19,650 nt of DNA from Anammoximicrobium sp032229885 (GCA_032229885.1 JAVYAJ010000230.1:1-19650); one strand, 5' to 3'. Positions 7,609 through 14,911 are shown, counted from the first letter of the stretch. Notes: generated by a model not told the origin, from the letters alone. A program made the numbers and translations.

Positions 7609-7637
7609 TTGTTCTCTGCATGCAGTCTCGTGATAAA
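7609..7637 (+). promoter_or_regulatory. Candidate sigma70 promoter for the stress-protein/response-regulator pair
   Basis: TTGTTC (7609-7614) and GATAAA (7632-7637) are separated by 17 bp. A start near 7644 would give a leader of about 82 nt. The region is noticeably more AT-rich than its surroundings. The palindrome TGCATGCA lies in the spacer at 7617-7624. Confidence 0.35.
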
Positions 7638-7641
7638 ATCA

Positions 7642-7668
7642 AAGCGGGATGCGTACCGCTTGCTTTTT
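7642..7668 (+). terminator. Terminator-like stem and T-run before the stress-protein gene
   Basis: AAGCGG (7642-7647) pairs with CCGCTT (7656-7661) over an 8-nt loop, followed closely by TTTTT (7664-7668). This resembles a weak intrinsic terminator, placed ahead of the stress-protein gene rather than after one. If the promoter at 7609-7637 is real, the transcript would begin inside the stem and the structure would not form in full. Confidence 0.2.
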
Positions 7669-7725
7669 GTAGACAACGGCGAGCTGTCGCGTTGCCTCAT
7701 CCACCATTGTTTCCAGGAGATATCC

Positions 7726-8154
7726 ATGGTTTGGTTTCCCAAACACACTGTTGTCGTTCCCGTAGATTTTTCCGACGACTCGCTGGCAGCCGTCCAGACG
7801 GCCTTGGAACTGGTGGCGGATCCGGCCGGAGTTCGGCTTGTGCACGTGCTGCCGGAAGCGTCGTTGATGGATCCCGACCCAGTGTGGCTCGAGATCGACA
7901 ACGCCAACCGCGCCGAACGCACCACCGAGGCGTTGCGCCAGCGGCTGGCTGGCGAACGTTACGAGCACGTTCAGATCGACATCGAGTTTGGCGACCCCGG
8001 ATATCGGATCGCCGATTTCGCCCAGCGGATCGGAGCCGAGCTGATCGTGATCCCGTCTCATGGGAGAACCGGATTGGGGCGAATGTTGTTGGGATCCGTT
8101 GCCGAGCGCGTGGTTCGGCTGTCTCACTGCCCGGTGTTGGTTTTGCGAAAGTGA
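7726..8154 (+). CDS. Universal stress protein (UspA family)
   Basis: Encodes 142 residues, a single-domain cytoplasmic protein of normal family length. The ATG at 7726 is chosen because AGGAGA (7715-7720) precedes it by 5 nt and because VVVPVDFSDDS, the standard first strand with the adenine-contacting Asp (Asp14), begins 9 residues later. Longer in-frame extensions upstream are unsupported. The nucleotide-binding loop near the C-terminus reads PSHGRTGLGRMLLGS. The family pattern is G-2x-G-9x-G-S/T; here the first Gly is Pro110 while Gly113, Gly123 and Ser124 are kept, a variant common in stress proteins with the SHGRTG motif. ATP binding is likely but not certain. It ends 48 nt before the response regulator on the same strand, so the two are probably co-transcribed. 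Function in such proteins is generally survival under stress or growth arrest; the precise role is unknown. Confidence 0.93.
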   Translation: MVWFPKHTVVVPVDFSDDSLAAVQTALELVADPAGVRLVHVLPEASLMDPDPVWLEIDNANRAERTTEALRQRLAGERYEHVQIDIEFGDPGYRIADFAQRIGAELIVIPSHGRTGLGRMLLGSVAERVVRLSHCPVLVLRK

Positions 8155-8202
8155 CACGCAAGCGGGCCGCGCAGGGCTCGTGCCCGCAAAGGGAGGTCGT
8201 CG

Positions 8203-8652
8203 ATGAGTCGTCATGTGATCGGACGACCGATGGAGATCCTGCTGGTCGAGGACTCGCCGATCGATGCTAGATTGACCATGGCGGCCTTGAAACGCAGCGG
8301 CGTGCCTCACCGCCTGACGCTGATGCGCGACGGCGCCGGAGCGTTGGACTTTCTGTTCCACGTCGGGATCTTTACTCGCGCGCCGCGTCCCGACTTGGTG
8401 CTCTTGGATCTGCTGCTGCCCAAGAAGGATGGCTTCGAGGTCCTGGACGCGATCCGAGCCGACGACAATTTGCACGAGATTCCGATCGTGATTTTGACGG
8501 GCGCCGGAGACGAGGACATCGCCAACCGCATCGCGCTGCACGAGGTCGAATATTTCCTCAAGAAACCCGTCGACTTCGATGCGTTCCTCGATATCGTCAA
8601 GAGGCTCAGGAGCTACTGGCGGGATGACTTGATTCTACCGGCGTTGGATTAG
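8203..8652 (+). CDS. Single-domain response regulator, Rcp1 type
   Basis: Encodes 149 residues. The start at 8203 is supported by GGGAGG (8191-8196) with 6-nt spacing; the in-frame Met10 is a less likely alternative. It is a lone receiver domain: acidic pair Glu16-Asp17 in LLVEDSPIDARL, phospho-accepting Asp69 in DLVLLDLLLPKKDGFE, Thr99 in ILTGAGDEDI and Lys121 in FLKKPVD. The longer loop before the phosphorylation site (GALDFLFHVGIFTRAPRPDL) is characteristic of Rcp1-like regulators, which in cyanobacteria partner bacteriophytochrome histidine kinases. There is no DNA-binding output domain, so it probably acts through protein-protein contact. No histidine kinase is in the window, so its partner is encoded elsewhere. 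Coupling to the stress-protein gene just upstream suggests a stress or light/redox signalling pair, but that is inference. Confidence 0.93.
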   Translation: MSRHVIGRPMEILLVEDSPIDARLTMAALKRSGVPHRLTLMRDGAGALDFLFHVGIFTRAPRPDLVLLDLLLPKKDGFEVLDAIRADDNLHEIPIVILTGAGDEDIANRIALHEVEYFLKKPVDFDAFLDIVKRLRSYWRDDLILPALD

Positions 8653-9019
8653 ACCTGCCGCGAACAGCGAGCATTTTGCTCGCCGCCGCACCGTCCTTCG
8701 CACGGCTGATGCCGTGCTGATCGCCGAGTGGACTTCGGTGGACTTCAGGCCTCCGTAACCCCACGGCATTCAGCTTCCGCACCGGCATTCCAGCCGTCGC
8801 GCGAGACGTTTCCTCAGCTCGAGCCGATATATTTCCCAGCTCGAGAAACGGCGGTGCGCGCCGGGCTGGCGACCCGATGACAAACCGTCGCTGGCCGCGA
8901 CCCGCCCACGCGTGGCGGCTCGCCACGGGCCTGCGGCGGTCGGATGGTCCGCTGCGCCGTTAGACGCCGCTACGTCAGCCTCGCCAGCCGATTTCGACAG
9001 CGAAGATCGCCGTGGATCC
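8653..9019. other. Convergent intergenic region with short repeats
   Basis: Between two convergent genes. Besides the hairpins at 8667-8717 it contains GTGGACTTC twice (8728-8736, 8738-8746) and CAGCTCGAG twice (8815-8823, 8837-8845). The second pair is framed by CGTTTC (8807-8812) and GAAACG (8845-8850), making a loose dyad around an AT-rich core. No gene is supported. Confidence 0.45.
8667..8717 (+). terminator. Two tandem perfect hairpins after the response regulator
   Basis: The first is GCGAGCA (8667-8673), loop TTT, TGCTCGC (8677-8683). The second is GCACGGC (8700-8706), loop TGAT, GCCGTGC (8711-8717). The first starts 14 nt after the stop at 8652, a typical terminator position. Neither is followed by a clear T-run. 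Confidence 0.5.
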
Positions 9020-9460
9020 TTACTTGCTCAGTTGAGCCAAGGCCAAGATCGCTCGCTTTGCAGCCTCGATGCCGCCGAGTTTCTCGGTCAACTTCTTGGC
9101 CTCCAGCAGCGCGGACAGCGCGATCTCGTCCGAGTTGGCGGCTTCGTCGGCCGCCACGGGTTTTGCCTTTGGGGCGGCGCCCGTAGCGGTCGACGCGCCC
9201 TTAGCGGTCGACTCGCCCGCAGCCCGCGAGGCAGCCGGCTTCTTGCCGTGCGCCTTGGCTCGGATCTGCGACTTGATGTTGCTCACGTATTTCGCAGTCA
9301 CCTCGATGCCCTGGGCGCGCAGCGCGTCGCAGACCGCGAGCGGGAGCGCCCCGCGATGTTTTTTCAGATAGTCGTGGATCGCTTGTGTCTTGTTCACCGT
9401 GGGCGATGTGACAGCCTGCGTCTCAGCCCCTTCAACAGAGGCAACCTCGGACTTTACCAT
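9020..9460 (-). CDS. Small planctomycete-type protein with helix-turn-helix-like N-terminus
   Basis: Encodes 146 residues from the ATG at 9458-9460. The frame stays open upstream, but those residues do not look coding, whereas MVKSEV begins a plausible protein. Residues ~22-66 (VNKTQAIHDYLKKHRGALP, LAVCDALRAQGIEVTAKYVS, NIKSQIRA) form three or four predicted helices of the 'KSQAIRDYL...PKxVxxAL...G..VSxxFVSxIKS' type that I recall as widespread in planctomycetes and that resembles a small DNA-binding fold. Residues ~70-105 are a low-complexity Ala/Lys/Thr/Ser linker with an 18-bp tandem duplication. Residues ~110-146 (EIALSALLEAKKLTEKLGGIEAAKRAILALAQL) are an amphipathic helical pair, possibly for oligomerisation. 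Cytoplasmic; a small DNA-associated or regulatory protein is the best guess. No function is established. Confidence 0.82.
   Translation of the reverse strand: MVKSEVASVEGAETQAVTSPTVNKTQAIHDYLKKHRGALPLAVCDALRAQGIEVTAKYVSNIKSQIRAKAHGKKPAASRAAGESTAKGASTATGAAPKAKPVAADEAANSDEIALSALLEAKKLTEKLGGIEAAKRAILALAQLSK
9184..9218 (-). repeat. 18-bp tandem duplication in the linker of the small protein
   Basis: TAGCGGTCGACGCGCCC (9184-9200) recurs as TAGCGGTCGACTCGCCC (9202-9218), 16 of 17 bases identical with an 18-bp period. In frame this encodes a repeated six-residue STA(K/T)GA-like unit in the flexible linker, so it has probably expanded within the gene. Confidence 0.75.
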
Positions 9461-9810
9461 AAGTCTGCTCACGTAAGAAATAGATGGGACTGTACGTTGC
9501 ACTACTGGACACCAGTGTATAACAAGCCTCACACGCATGCAATGGGTGGCGAAACGCGCGGCGAGCGAGGTGTGACAGCCAGACCGGGACACTTCGATTG
9601 CAGAGACGTGATCACGAAGGTTATCCCCTTCCATCCCACCCCGCCCACCAAGGGGTGCGAGGCGCGTCGAACCGGAGTCGAGTCGTTGGGTCTTGTGAGA
9701 TGTGCGCGCCTAGAGACTGCCCTCTTTGTTCCAATATGACTGCGACAGTTGTCTCCTCGTTAATCGTAGCGCAGCCCGCAGCCGCAACCAAACAAGGGCC
9801 GAGAAATACT
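9461..9810. other. Gene-poor stretch upstream of the small protein
   Basis: It contains the promoter candidate at 9514-9542 and a small hairpin, ACTGG (9504-9508), loop ACA, CCAGT (9512-9516). I see no recognisable gene, RNA or repeat in the rest. Confidence 0.4.
9514..9542 (-). promoter_or_regulatory. Candidate promoter for the small protein gene
   Basis: On the minus strand TTGCAT (9542 to 9537) is followed after 17 bp by TACACT (9519 to 9514). The predicted start near 9507 falls within a small 5-bp hairpin and leaves a leader of about 47 nt before the ATG at 9460. TATACA overlaps as an alternative -10 box. Confidence 0.3.
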
Positions 9811-10049
9811 GAGGAAGACCATGAATCACACGAATAAAGACATCGCGTCTAATCGTTTGTCTTCATCCCCGCTATCCGTGTCCATCCGCCGTGATTCGCC
9901 TGTCACGTCTCTCCCGGCTACGACGAGGCACCGAAATCTCAGCGTCCTCAGCGTCTCTGCGTTTCCAAAAACGTATTTTTTGCAGCCCGGCCAGTTCGCC
10001 CGTGCAAGGACGCCGATGAAACGCAGAGACGCAGAGGACACAGAGCTAC
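9811..10049. repeat. Mosaic of dispersed intergenic repeats, with a long inverted repeat
   Basis: The clearest part is a 24-bp inverted repeat with 22 matches: the left arm 9942-9965 contains GCGTCTCTGCGTTTC and the right arm 10018-10041 contains GAAACGCAGAGACGC, with a 52-nt spacer. Upstream, GAATCACACGAATA (9823-9836) and the segment 9873-9897 (CCGTGTCCATCC, GTGATTC) resemble another pair of such words, imperfectly complementary. Sequences of this kind (ACGCAGAGACGCAGAG; CCGTGTCCATCCGTGG) are, from memory, widely dispersed between genes in environmental bacteria including planctomycetes. Function unknown. Confidence 0.7.
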
Positions 10050-10219
10050 TGCAAGCACAAGATGTAATCCTTCAACAACTTTAATGCTGTCGCTGTCTGA
10101 AAACATTGTCAAAAAGTTCACGATGTTTGAGGTTAGTAGTGTAGAGGACGATGAGACGCCCGGTGCGCGAACGTACTCAGAAACACCAGCCGGCTTTGAA
10201 CCGCCCGAACCCTCAGAGA

Positions 10220-10540
10220 ATGCCAGGACAATCGATGAGGCGACGTTTCGCTGCCATGTTCAAGCTGCGCGTCCTGGAATTGGCTCATCGCTGTACTTAG
10301 GTTGGCCAACTCGGTCAACCGCGAGGCCAGGAAGGGTTCTATTCCTCGCATCGGACTATGTGGCGGCGGCAGCATGAAGAAGGAACCTCAGCGCCGCGGT
10401 AGACGAAACGACGCGGGCGCTGACGCCACAAATCGGAATGGATGGGGCCTAGAACGGGAAGTCGTCTCAGATTACCAGAAAAACGATCTGAGACGAGATA
10501 TATGGCAATCGAAGTCGCTGGACAACGAGCGGGGGGCAGT
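10220..10540 (+). pseudogene. Decayed IS3-type transposase OrfA remnant
   Basis: Reading from the ATG at 10220 (or 10235) gives MRRRFAAMFKLRVLELAHRCT, a TAG stop at 10298-10300, then VGQLGQPRGQEGFYSSHRTM, WRRQHEEGTSAPR, and a second TAG at 10400-10402. This follows the helix-turn-helix OrfA pattern (RRRF...FK..VL..A..C...GQ.GALLRREGLYSSHL..WRRQRE.G). After a shift of frame the next part (10446-10530) reads GLEREVV, then DYQKNDLRRDI and QSKSLDNERGAV. This resembles the leucine-zipper segment of the same proteins (LEREV.RL..EN.RLRR.L..A..I). At least two stops and one frameshift make it non-functional. No OrfB or terminal inverted repeats were recognised. The match is from recalled family patterns; the downstream boundary is approximate. 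Confidence 0.62.
10462..10496. repeat. Perfect 11-bp inverted repeat inside the transposase remnant
   Basis: TCGTCTCAGAT (10462-10472) and ATCTGAGACGA (10486-10496) form a perfect stem with a 13-nt A-rich loop. It falls in the former leucine-zipper coding segment. Confidence 0.6.
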
Positions 10541-10740
10541 GCGCCGCCCTGGGAAGGACGCGGTCCGTCACGTCGTCGACTGGACGCCGGCCCATCGCGA
10601 GCTCCGAGACCTAGGAGCCTGTCCGAGTTGAGCTCTACCCACAACATATTGGGCAAGCGCGATCGCTGGCGACACAACCGATTGTGGCGCGTTCGAACAC
10701 GCAAACAGACACGAGTCCCCCGTTTCGCCCGGACGACGTC

Positions 10741-13700
10741 TTAGCGGAACCAGGTGGGAATTTTCGGCGGACGTGGAACCATCCGTTTCAGCCATGATGG
10801 CGACGTGGTCGCATCGTTGGGGACAGAGCGTTCAGCCCGCTCGTTCGAGCGGCGGGTGTCGGCCAATTCTTGCGCCGAGGCATCGTCGGTCGGGACATAG
10901 CGCCGCAGGAATTCCGGCCAATAGCCGCGTAGCACCTGGTCGCATTGGGTCAATTCTCCGTTGCCCAAGTAGAAGTTCGCCAGGGCGATCTTCTTCAGCA
11001 ACTCGTTCCGCTCGTTCTTGTCGAACCACAGATCGAACACCTGGACGTCGTCGATCCAGACCTCGCCGGGTCCCATCAGGTCGATCGCCACGCGGAGATC
11101 AGTCAGCCCGCGCGTGGGCAGATCATCGATTCGCACGAGGTACGGCGCCCAATCGACGGTCAGCGGCGGTGGCGGTTTGGCTAGGCGGTCGTCGCCCGCC
11201 CCAACGCGGGCCGGACAGTAGTAGGGTTGGCCGTCCAGACGACCGTCGACGGCCAGTTGAAGCGGGGGTTGCGACTGCGGATTGTCGATCCTCAGCCAAA
11301 CCCAAACCGCCAAGCGCCCCGATGCCGGAGCGGGGAATGAATTGCTCCGCACCCACGCCACCGGGCCGTCGCTCTGCAAACGCAACGCATGATCGCCCGC
11401 GCGGCCTTGGCCCGAGACGATCTGCGCCTCGACGCCCGTCGAGCGCGAGCTGTCCCATCCGGGCAGCGCGCCGCCCTGAGAGGGCGCCTCGAAGCCCGCG
11501 TTGGTCAACACGTTCAAGGGCTGAGGCGAGCGGAGCTGGTTGGCTCGCCGACGCAGATCATCGATCCCCGTCCGCAGTTCGGCCGCGACGTCTCGGCCGA
11601 CTACCGCCCGCCAGTCCAGGATTCGCACGTTCGGCGCGGCAACGACGGCTGCGATCAGGTCGTACGGCGCCAAAGCCACGGTCCAGACCAGCGCGCGTTC
11701 TTGGGCGACCGGCGCTGGGCCGCTGCGCGTTCCGAGCACGCGGAAACCGCTGCCGCGAGGCGCGTCCATCGTCAGCGTCAACGAGACGGGCCACGGCGCA
11801 TCGTTGACCGCATAGAGATAGGTGCGGCCGTCGCGACTAAGACGACGGACGACCACCGGCGAGACCTCCAGATCGGCGCTGGTCGCCGCGACGGTCTCGA
11901 ATCGGGCGGCGGGCAACTGGCGAAACGCGTCGGCGACTTCCAACAACGCGTCTTCCTGGCCCAGGACCGGCGTCCAGCCGCCTTGAAACACGGCCTGAGT
12001 GTCCAACGTCGCCAGACTGTGAACGAAAGCCTGTCGCCGCCCGGCCGCCGAGGGCACGAATTGCGTCAGCAGCCACGAGGGCGTTCGTTCGGCGCCGAAC
12101 GGTCCATTCGTCTGGAACGAAGTCGAGGCATACGTCTGCGGCTCGCTGTACAGCAGCGAGCCGGTCTTGGCCGAACCGTTCGTCGGGCGCGCTCGGGTGT
12201 CCCGCGTCGACCGGCCGAACAGTTGGTCGAGTTCGGTCGAGGTGCGAAGCTGAAGATTCCCGGCCTGGGCCTGCAACATGTTCAGCGGCGCCCAGCGGTT
12301 CGGGCGCAGCAACAGGATGCGATCGTCATCTTGGTAGTTGAGCGGATCGATGCCGACCCGCAACAGCAGCGGATGGATTTCGAGCCGCTCGGGCAACATC
12401 GGTTTCAGACTGGCTTGAAGCGCGTCGCTCGCCAGCAGGTCGGGACCCGCCAGATACAGCGTGCTGCGCGGGCACGCCTGCCGTAATTCGGCCGCGACGG
12501 TCTGATAGAACTCGGCCAGTTTACGAGCCCGCCAAGTCAGCCACAATTCACGGCCCTGCGCGGCAAGATACCTGGCTCGCTCCGTTTGATCTCGGCCGAC
12601 CAGCCCGGCTGCGGCCACGCGTTCGTCCGCGCCGAACGCGCGGAGCGTCGCCTCGTCCTGCCCCCATTCGGCATCGGGCAGTTGGGCATAGGTTTGCGGC
12701 CCCAACTGGATGGCCACGCCGCCGAATGCGCGATGCGCGCCGTAGCGCCCGCTGATCTCCGAGACCACGCGCTGCATCGCCTGCTGGACGAGCGGCGAGA
12801 GCGGATTGTACACCGGTCCGGCCGGCTGATCGACGCCTGTCGTCTGCCTCCAAGATTGGCCGTCGGCGCCGATCAATTCGATGCCGCCGTCGGCCGCTGG
12901 CGCCGAGGGGCGACGCAGCAAGGCCTCGAGCTCGGGCAGCGGACTGGCGAAGTGCAACGCCGGCACCAGTGTCAAACCCTCGCGATCGAACAACCGCATC
13001 AGCAGCTCGAGCACGTCCTTGCGGATCGGATCCTGGCCGCTCGCAAAGAACACGCCGCTGTCGTATTTCGGCGTGGCCTGCAACACCGTGCTGGGGTAGA
13101 TCGCGCCGCCCTCGTGCCACACCGAAATCATCGCGCCGTTGTGGCCGGTATGTTTCAGATACTCGACGAACCGCACGGCGGCCTGGTAGAACGTCACCCA
13201 GTCCGTCAAGCCGCGGCCGCTGCCGGCGTCCAGCGCGTCACTGGCGGAAAACGACTCGGCCAACAGCGGACGGTCAAAGTACGCGGCCAGCAGGCGAGCG
13301 TCCGGAGCGTCGCCGCTCGGCCGCGCCGGCAAACCCGCCGGGCCGGACAACACGCGCAGCGTCCCAAAGGCGGCCGGCGCGTCGTCGCGCCGGTTCGCAA
13401 TCAGCAGCATCGGCGTGTTCGTGTGCGGCCAAAAGACCAGTCGATGCCGTTCGATGGCGGCCGAGTCCGCCGGGTGGCCCTCGCCCACGTCCACGCCTGA
13501 ATGGAGGCCGATCGAGCTGATCATTCCCGCCGCGTTGGGTTCCAGGACGCTGATGGCCAGCGTTTGCGCCGTGCGGGCCGGATATTCGACCTCGACCACA
13601 TGCGGCAACCCGACGGTGGCGACCGGCAGCGGGTACGCCTGCCAGCCGCCCGGCAGCAATTCCACAAGCCCGCGCGCGGCCGTCTGGTAAGGCCGGCTCC

Positions 13701-14778
13701 GCCCGTTGCCGATGGGCGTTTCCCGCCCTCCCGCGTCCGCGTAAGGCAGCCACTTCCAGTGCGGGAGTTTGGGCAGCGATTTCCAGAGGCGATTTCCCGG
13801 GTTTGCGACGGCCCCGGCCATCGCGGGCGGAGCATTGCGCCCCGGGCCTGCGTCGATCTGCGGCAGGGCCTCGGCGACCAGTTGCCACGGGGCCGCGCCC
13901 GGCGGCGAGGGTTGGGGCCGCAGCACAACCAATTGGACGCTGCGCTGCGCCAGCTCGCGAGTCGGCGAAAACCGCGTGGGCAAACGCCGCTTGCCCAGCG
14001 TGATCCGCAGATCGTACACGCCCTCGTGCTCCGGCAGCGTCAACGACCAAGGGCCGATTTCCAGCGTCTCGCCGCTGGAGCTTGCCCGCGCCTCGCGAAC
14101 TTCTTCCCAGACCTTGTCTTCGGTCCGCGCCTCACACAGCCGCACGCTGCACACGAGCAAGTCGTCGGGCTCGACCCCGGGCGTCAGATGCGGGCCGACG
14201 AAGAACTCGAATTGTTCGCCCGTTGCGAACACGAGCGCGTCGCGCTCGAATCGAACGCGCAGCTCGTCGCCCGGATCGCGGCGCACAAGCAACCGATTTC
14301 CCTGCGCGTCCAGCGCCGAGGTATGCGCGTCGGTCAAGAGCTTTTCCAGTGGAATCTGCATCGACGGCATCGCTTGCGACGCGCCGTCGGGAGTCAACAA
14401 GATGGACAGACTGGCGGTGCGCGGCGCTTGAATCCGCAGCCGCACGCCGTCGTAGGTTCGCGGCGTGCGAGGCGCCAGCGCGAGCGCGCCGTTGTCCAGA
14501 TACATCGATCCCGGCTCGTCGGAGGCCAGGCCCACGGGCTCGAATTCCAGGATCTGCCCGGCGGTCGATGGCTCCTGGCGTGTGGGTTCGACGCGAATTT
14601 CACCGGACCACCGCCGCGCGGCGCCGCCGCCCCACGCGATCCAGACGCGCAGATCGACGTCGTCCGCCGCCACGACGCCACCGGACAGCGCAGCGCAGAC
14701 GCCGAGCGCTCGCAGCCAGCGAGTCCAACCCGCGCGGCGTTCGCTTCCCATGCGTCGTATTGGCAGCCGTCCTGCCAT
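10741..14778 (-). CDS. Giant secreted protein with glycosidase-like TIM barrel and carbohydrate-binding-like C-terminus
   Basis: Encodes 1345 residues from the ATG at 14776-14778, chosen because AGGGA (14792 to 14788) lies 9 nt upstream; in-frame ATGs at 14850 and 14751 lack one. The export signal is long: basic RRMGSERRAGWTRW, hydrophobic LRALGVCAALSGGVVA, cleavage near residue 37. Residues ~40-480 are beta-rich modules (YDGVRLRIQAPRTASLSILL; EHEGVYDLRITLGKRRLPTRF; LPHVVEVEYPA). Residues ~525-900 look like a TIM barrel of the uncharacterised GHL10-type glycosyl-hydrolase-like class: FVEYLKHTGHNGAMISVWHEGG, GLTLVPALHFASPL, FGGVAIQLGP, STLYLAGPDLL. Residues ~980-1030 add a small beta domain (TYLYAVNDAPWPVSLTL). 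From ~1088, NAGFEAP...GWDSS...ALRLQSDGPVAW...VWIDDVQVFDLW is a CBM4/9-like jelly roll. The tail (~1255-1300) is helical. Probable role: extracellular polysaccharide binding or breakdown; catalytic acids not assigned. It stands alone, divergent from the haem protein, with a structured 5' leader. Confidence 0.83.
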   Translation of the reverse strand: MAGRLPIRRMGSERRAGWTRWLRALGVCAALSGGVVAADDVDLRVWIAWGGGAARRWSGEIRVEPTRQEPSTAGQILEFEPVGLASDEPGSMYLDNGALALAPRTPRTYDGVRLRIQAPRTASLSILLTPDGASQAMPSMQIPLEKLLTDAHTSALDAQGNRLLVRRDPGDELRVRFERDALVFATGEQFEFFVGPHLTPGVEPDDLLVCSVRLCEARTEDKVWEEVREARASSSGETLEIGPWSLTLPEHEGVYDLRITLGKRRLPTRFSPTRELAQRSVQLVVLRPQPSPPGAAPWQLVAEALPQIDAGPGRNAPPAMAGAVANPGNRLWKSLPKLPHWKWLPYADAGGRETPIGNGRSRPYQTAARGLVELLPGGWQAYPLPVATVGLPHVVEVEYPARTAQTLAISVLEPNAAGMISSIGLHSGVDVGEGHPADSAAIERHRLVFWPHTNTPMLLIANRRDDAPAAFGTLRVLSGPAGLPARPSGDAPDARLLAAYFDRPLLAESFSASDALDAGSGRGLTDWVTFYQAAVRFVEYLKHTGHNGAMISVWHEGGAIYPSTVLQATPKYDSGVFFASGQDPIRKDVLELLMRLFDREGLTLVPALHFASPLPELEALLRRPSAPAADGGIELIGADGQSWRQTTGVDQPAGPVYNPLSPLVQQAMQRVVSEISGRYGAHRAFGGVAIQLGPQTYAQLPDAEWGQDEATLRAFGADERVAAAGLVGRDQTERARYLAAQGRELWLTWRARKLAEFYQTVAAELRQACPRSTLYLAGPDLLASDALQASLKPMLPERLEIHPLLLRVGIDPLNYQDDDRILLLRPNRWAPLNMLQAQAGNLQLRTSTELDQLFGRSTRDTRARPTNGSAKTGSLLYSEPQTYASTSFQTNGPFGAERTPSWLLTQFVPSAAGRRQAFVHSLATLDTQAVFQGGWTPVLGQEDALLEVADAFRQLPAARFETVAATSADLEVSPVVVRRLSRDGRTYLYAVNDAPWPVSLTLTMDAPRGSGFRVLGTRSGPAPVAQERALVWTVALAPYDLIAAVVAAPNVRILDWRAVVGRDVAAELRTGIDDLRRRANQLRSPQPLNVLTNAGFEAPSQGGALPGWDSSRSTGVEAQIVSGQGRAGDHALRLQSDGPVAWVRSNSFPAPASGRLAVWVWLRIDNPQSQPPLQLAVDGRLDGQPYYCPARVGAGDDRLAKPPPPLTVDWAPYLVRIDDLPTRGLTDLRVAIDLMGPGEVWIDDVQVFDLWFDKNERNELLKKIALANFYLGNGELTQCDQVLRGYWPEFLRRYVPTDDASAQELADTRRSNERAERSVPNDATTSPSWLKRMVPRPPKIPTWFR

Positions 14779-14787
14779 GAACGGACG

Positions 14788-14792
14788 TCCCT
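14788..14792 (-). promoter_or_regulatory. Ribosome-binding site that fixes the giant gene's start
   Basis: AGGGA on the minus strand is 9 nt before the ATG at 14778. The in-frame ATG at 14751 has no purine-rich site before it, and the one at 14850 falls within the leader hairpins. Confidence 0.5.
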
Positions 14793-14831
14793 GTCCGAGT
14801 GGCGTCGCGCAATCGGTCCCTGCCGCCCCGA

Positions 14832-14870
14832 GCTGTGCGGCGCGGCGCACAGCGTCTCTCGGTGAGACGC
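14832..14870 (-). promoter_or_regulatory. Two adjoining perfect hairpins in the 5' leader
   Basis: GCTGTGCG (14832-14839) pairs with CGCACAGC (14846-14853), and GCGTCTC (14852-14858) pairs with GAGACGC (14864-14870); the two stems share two bases. Both lie between the predicted transcript start (near 14905) and the ATG at 14778, so they would be in the mRNA leader. They could act as a stability element, attenuator or protein-binding site. Confidence 0.4.
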
Positions 14871-14911
14871 CGTTCCGAGGCCGGCTGCGAGTATCCCAAA
14901 AAAGTCGCGGG

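Noticed and set aside
9184..9218. Possible CRISPR-like repeat
   Set aside because: Only two units, directly adjacent, in frame within a coding linker. No spaced repeat array was found anywhere in the window.
9461..9634. N-terminal extension of the small protein (MEGDNLRDHV...)
   Set aside because: The residues look random and cross the candidate promoter and hairpin; the MVKSEV start leaves a conventional protein.
9826..10041. Minus-strand 71-codon frame (NAETLRTLR...)
   Set aside because: It lies entirely within the dispersed intergenic repeat and is a typical spurious translation of that repeat.
10084..10377. Plus-strand 97-codon frame beginning MLSLSENIV
   Set aside because: It overlaps the transposase remnant in a different frame and has no recognisable features; the remnant explains the sequence better.
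13501..14865. 454-codon plus-strand frame opposite the giant secreted gene
   Set aside because: No recognisable motif; it mirrors the codon bias of the minus-strand gene, which has a signal peptide, ribosome-binding site and domain structure.
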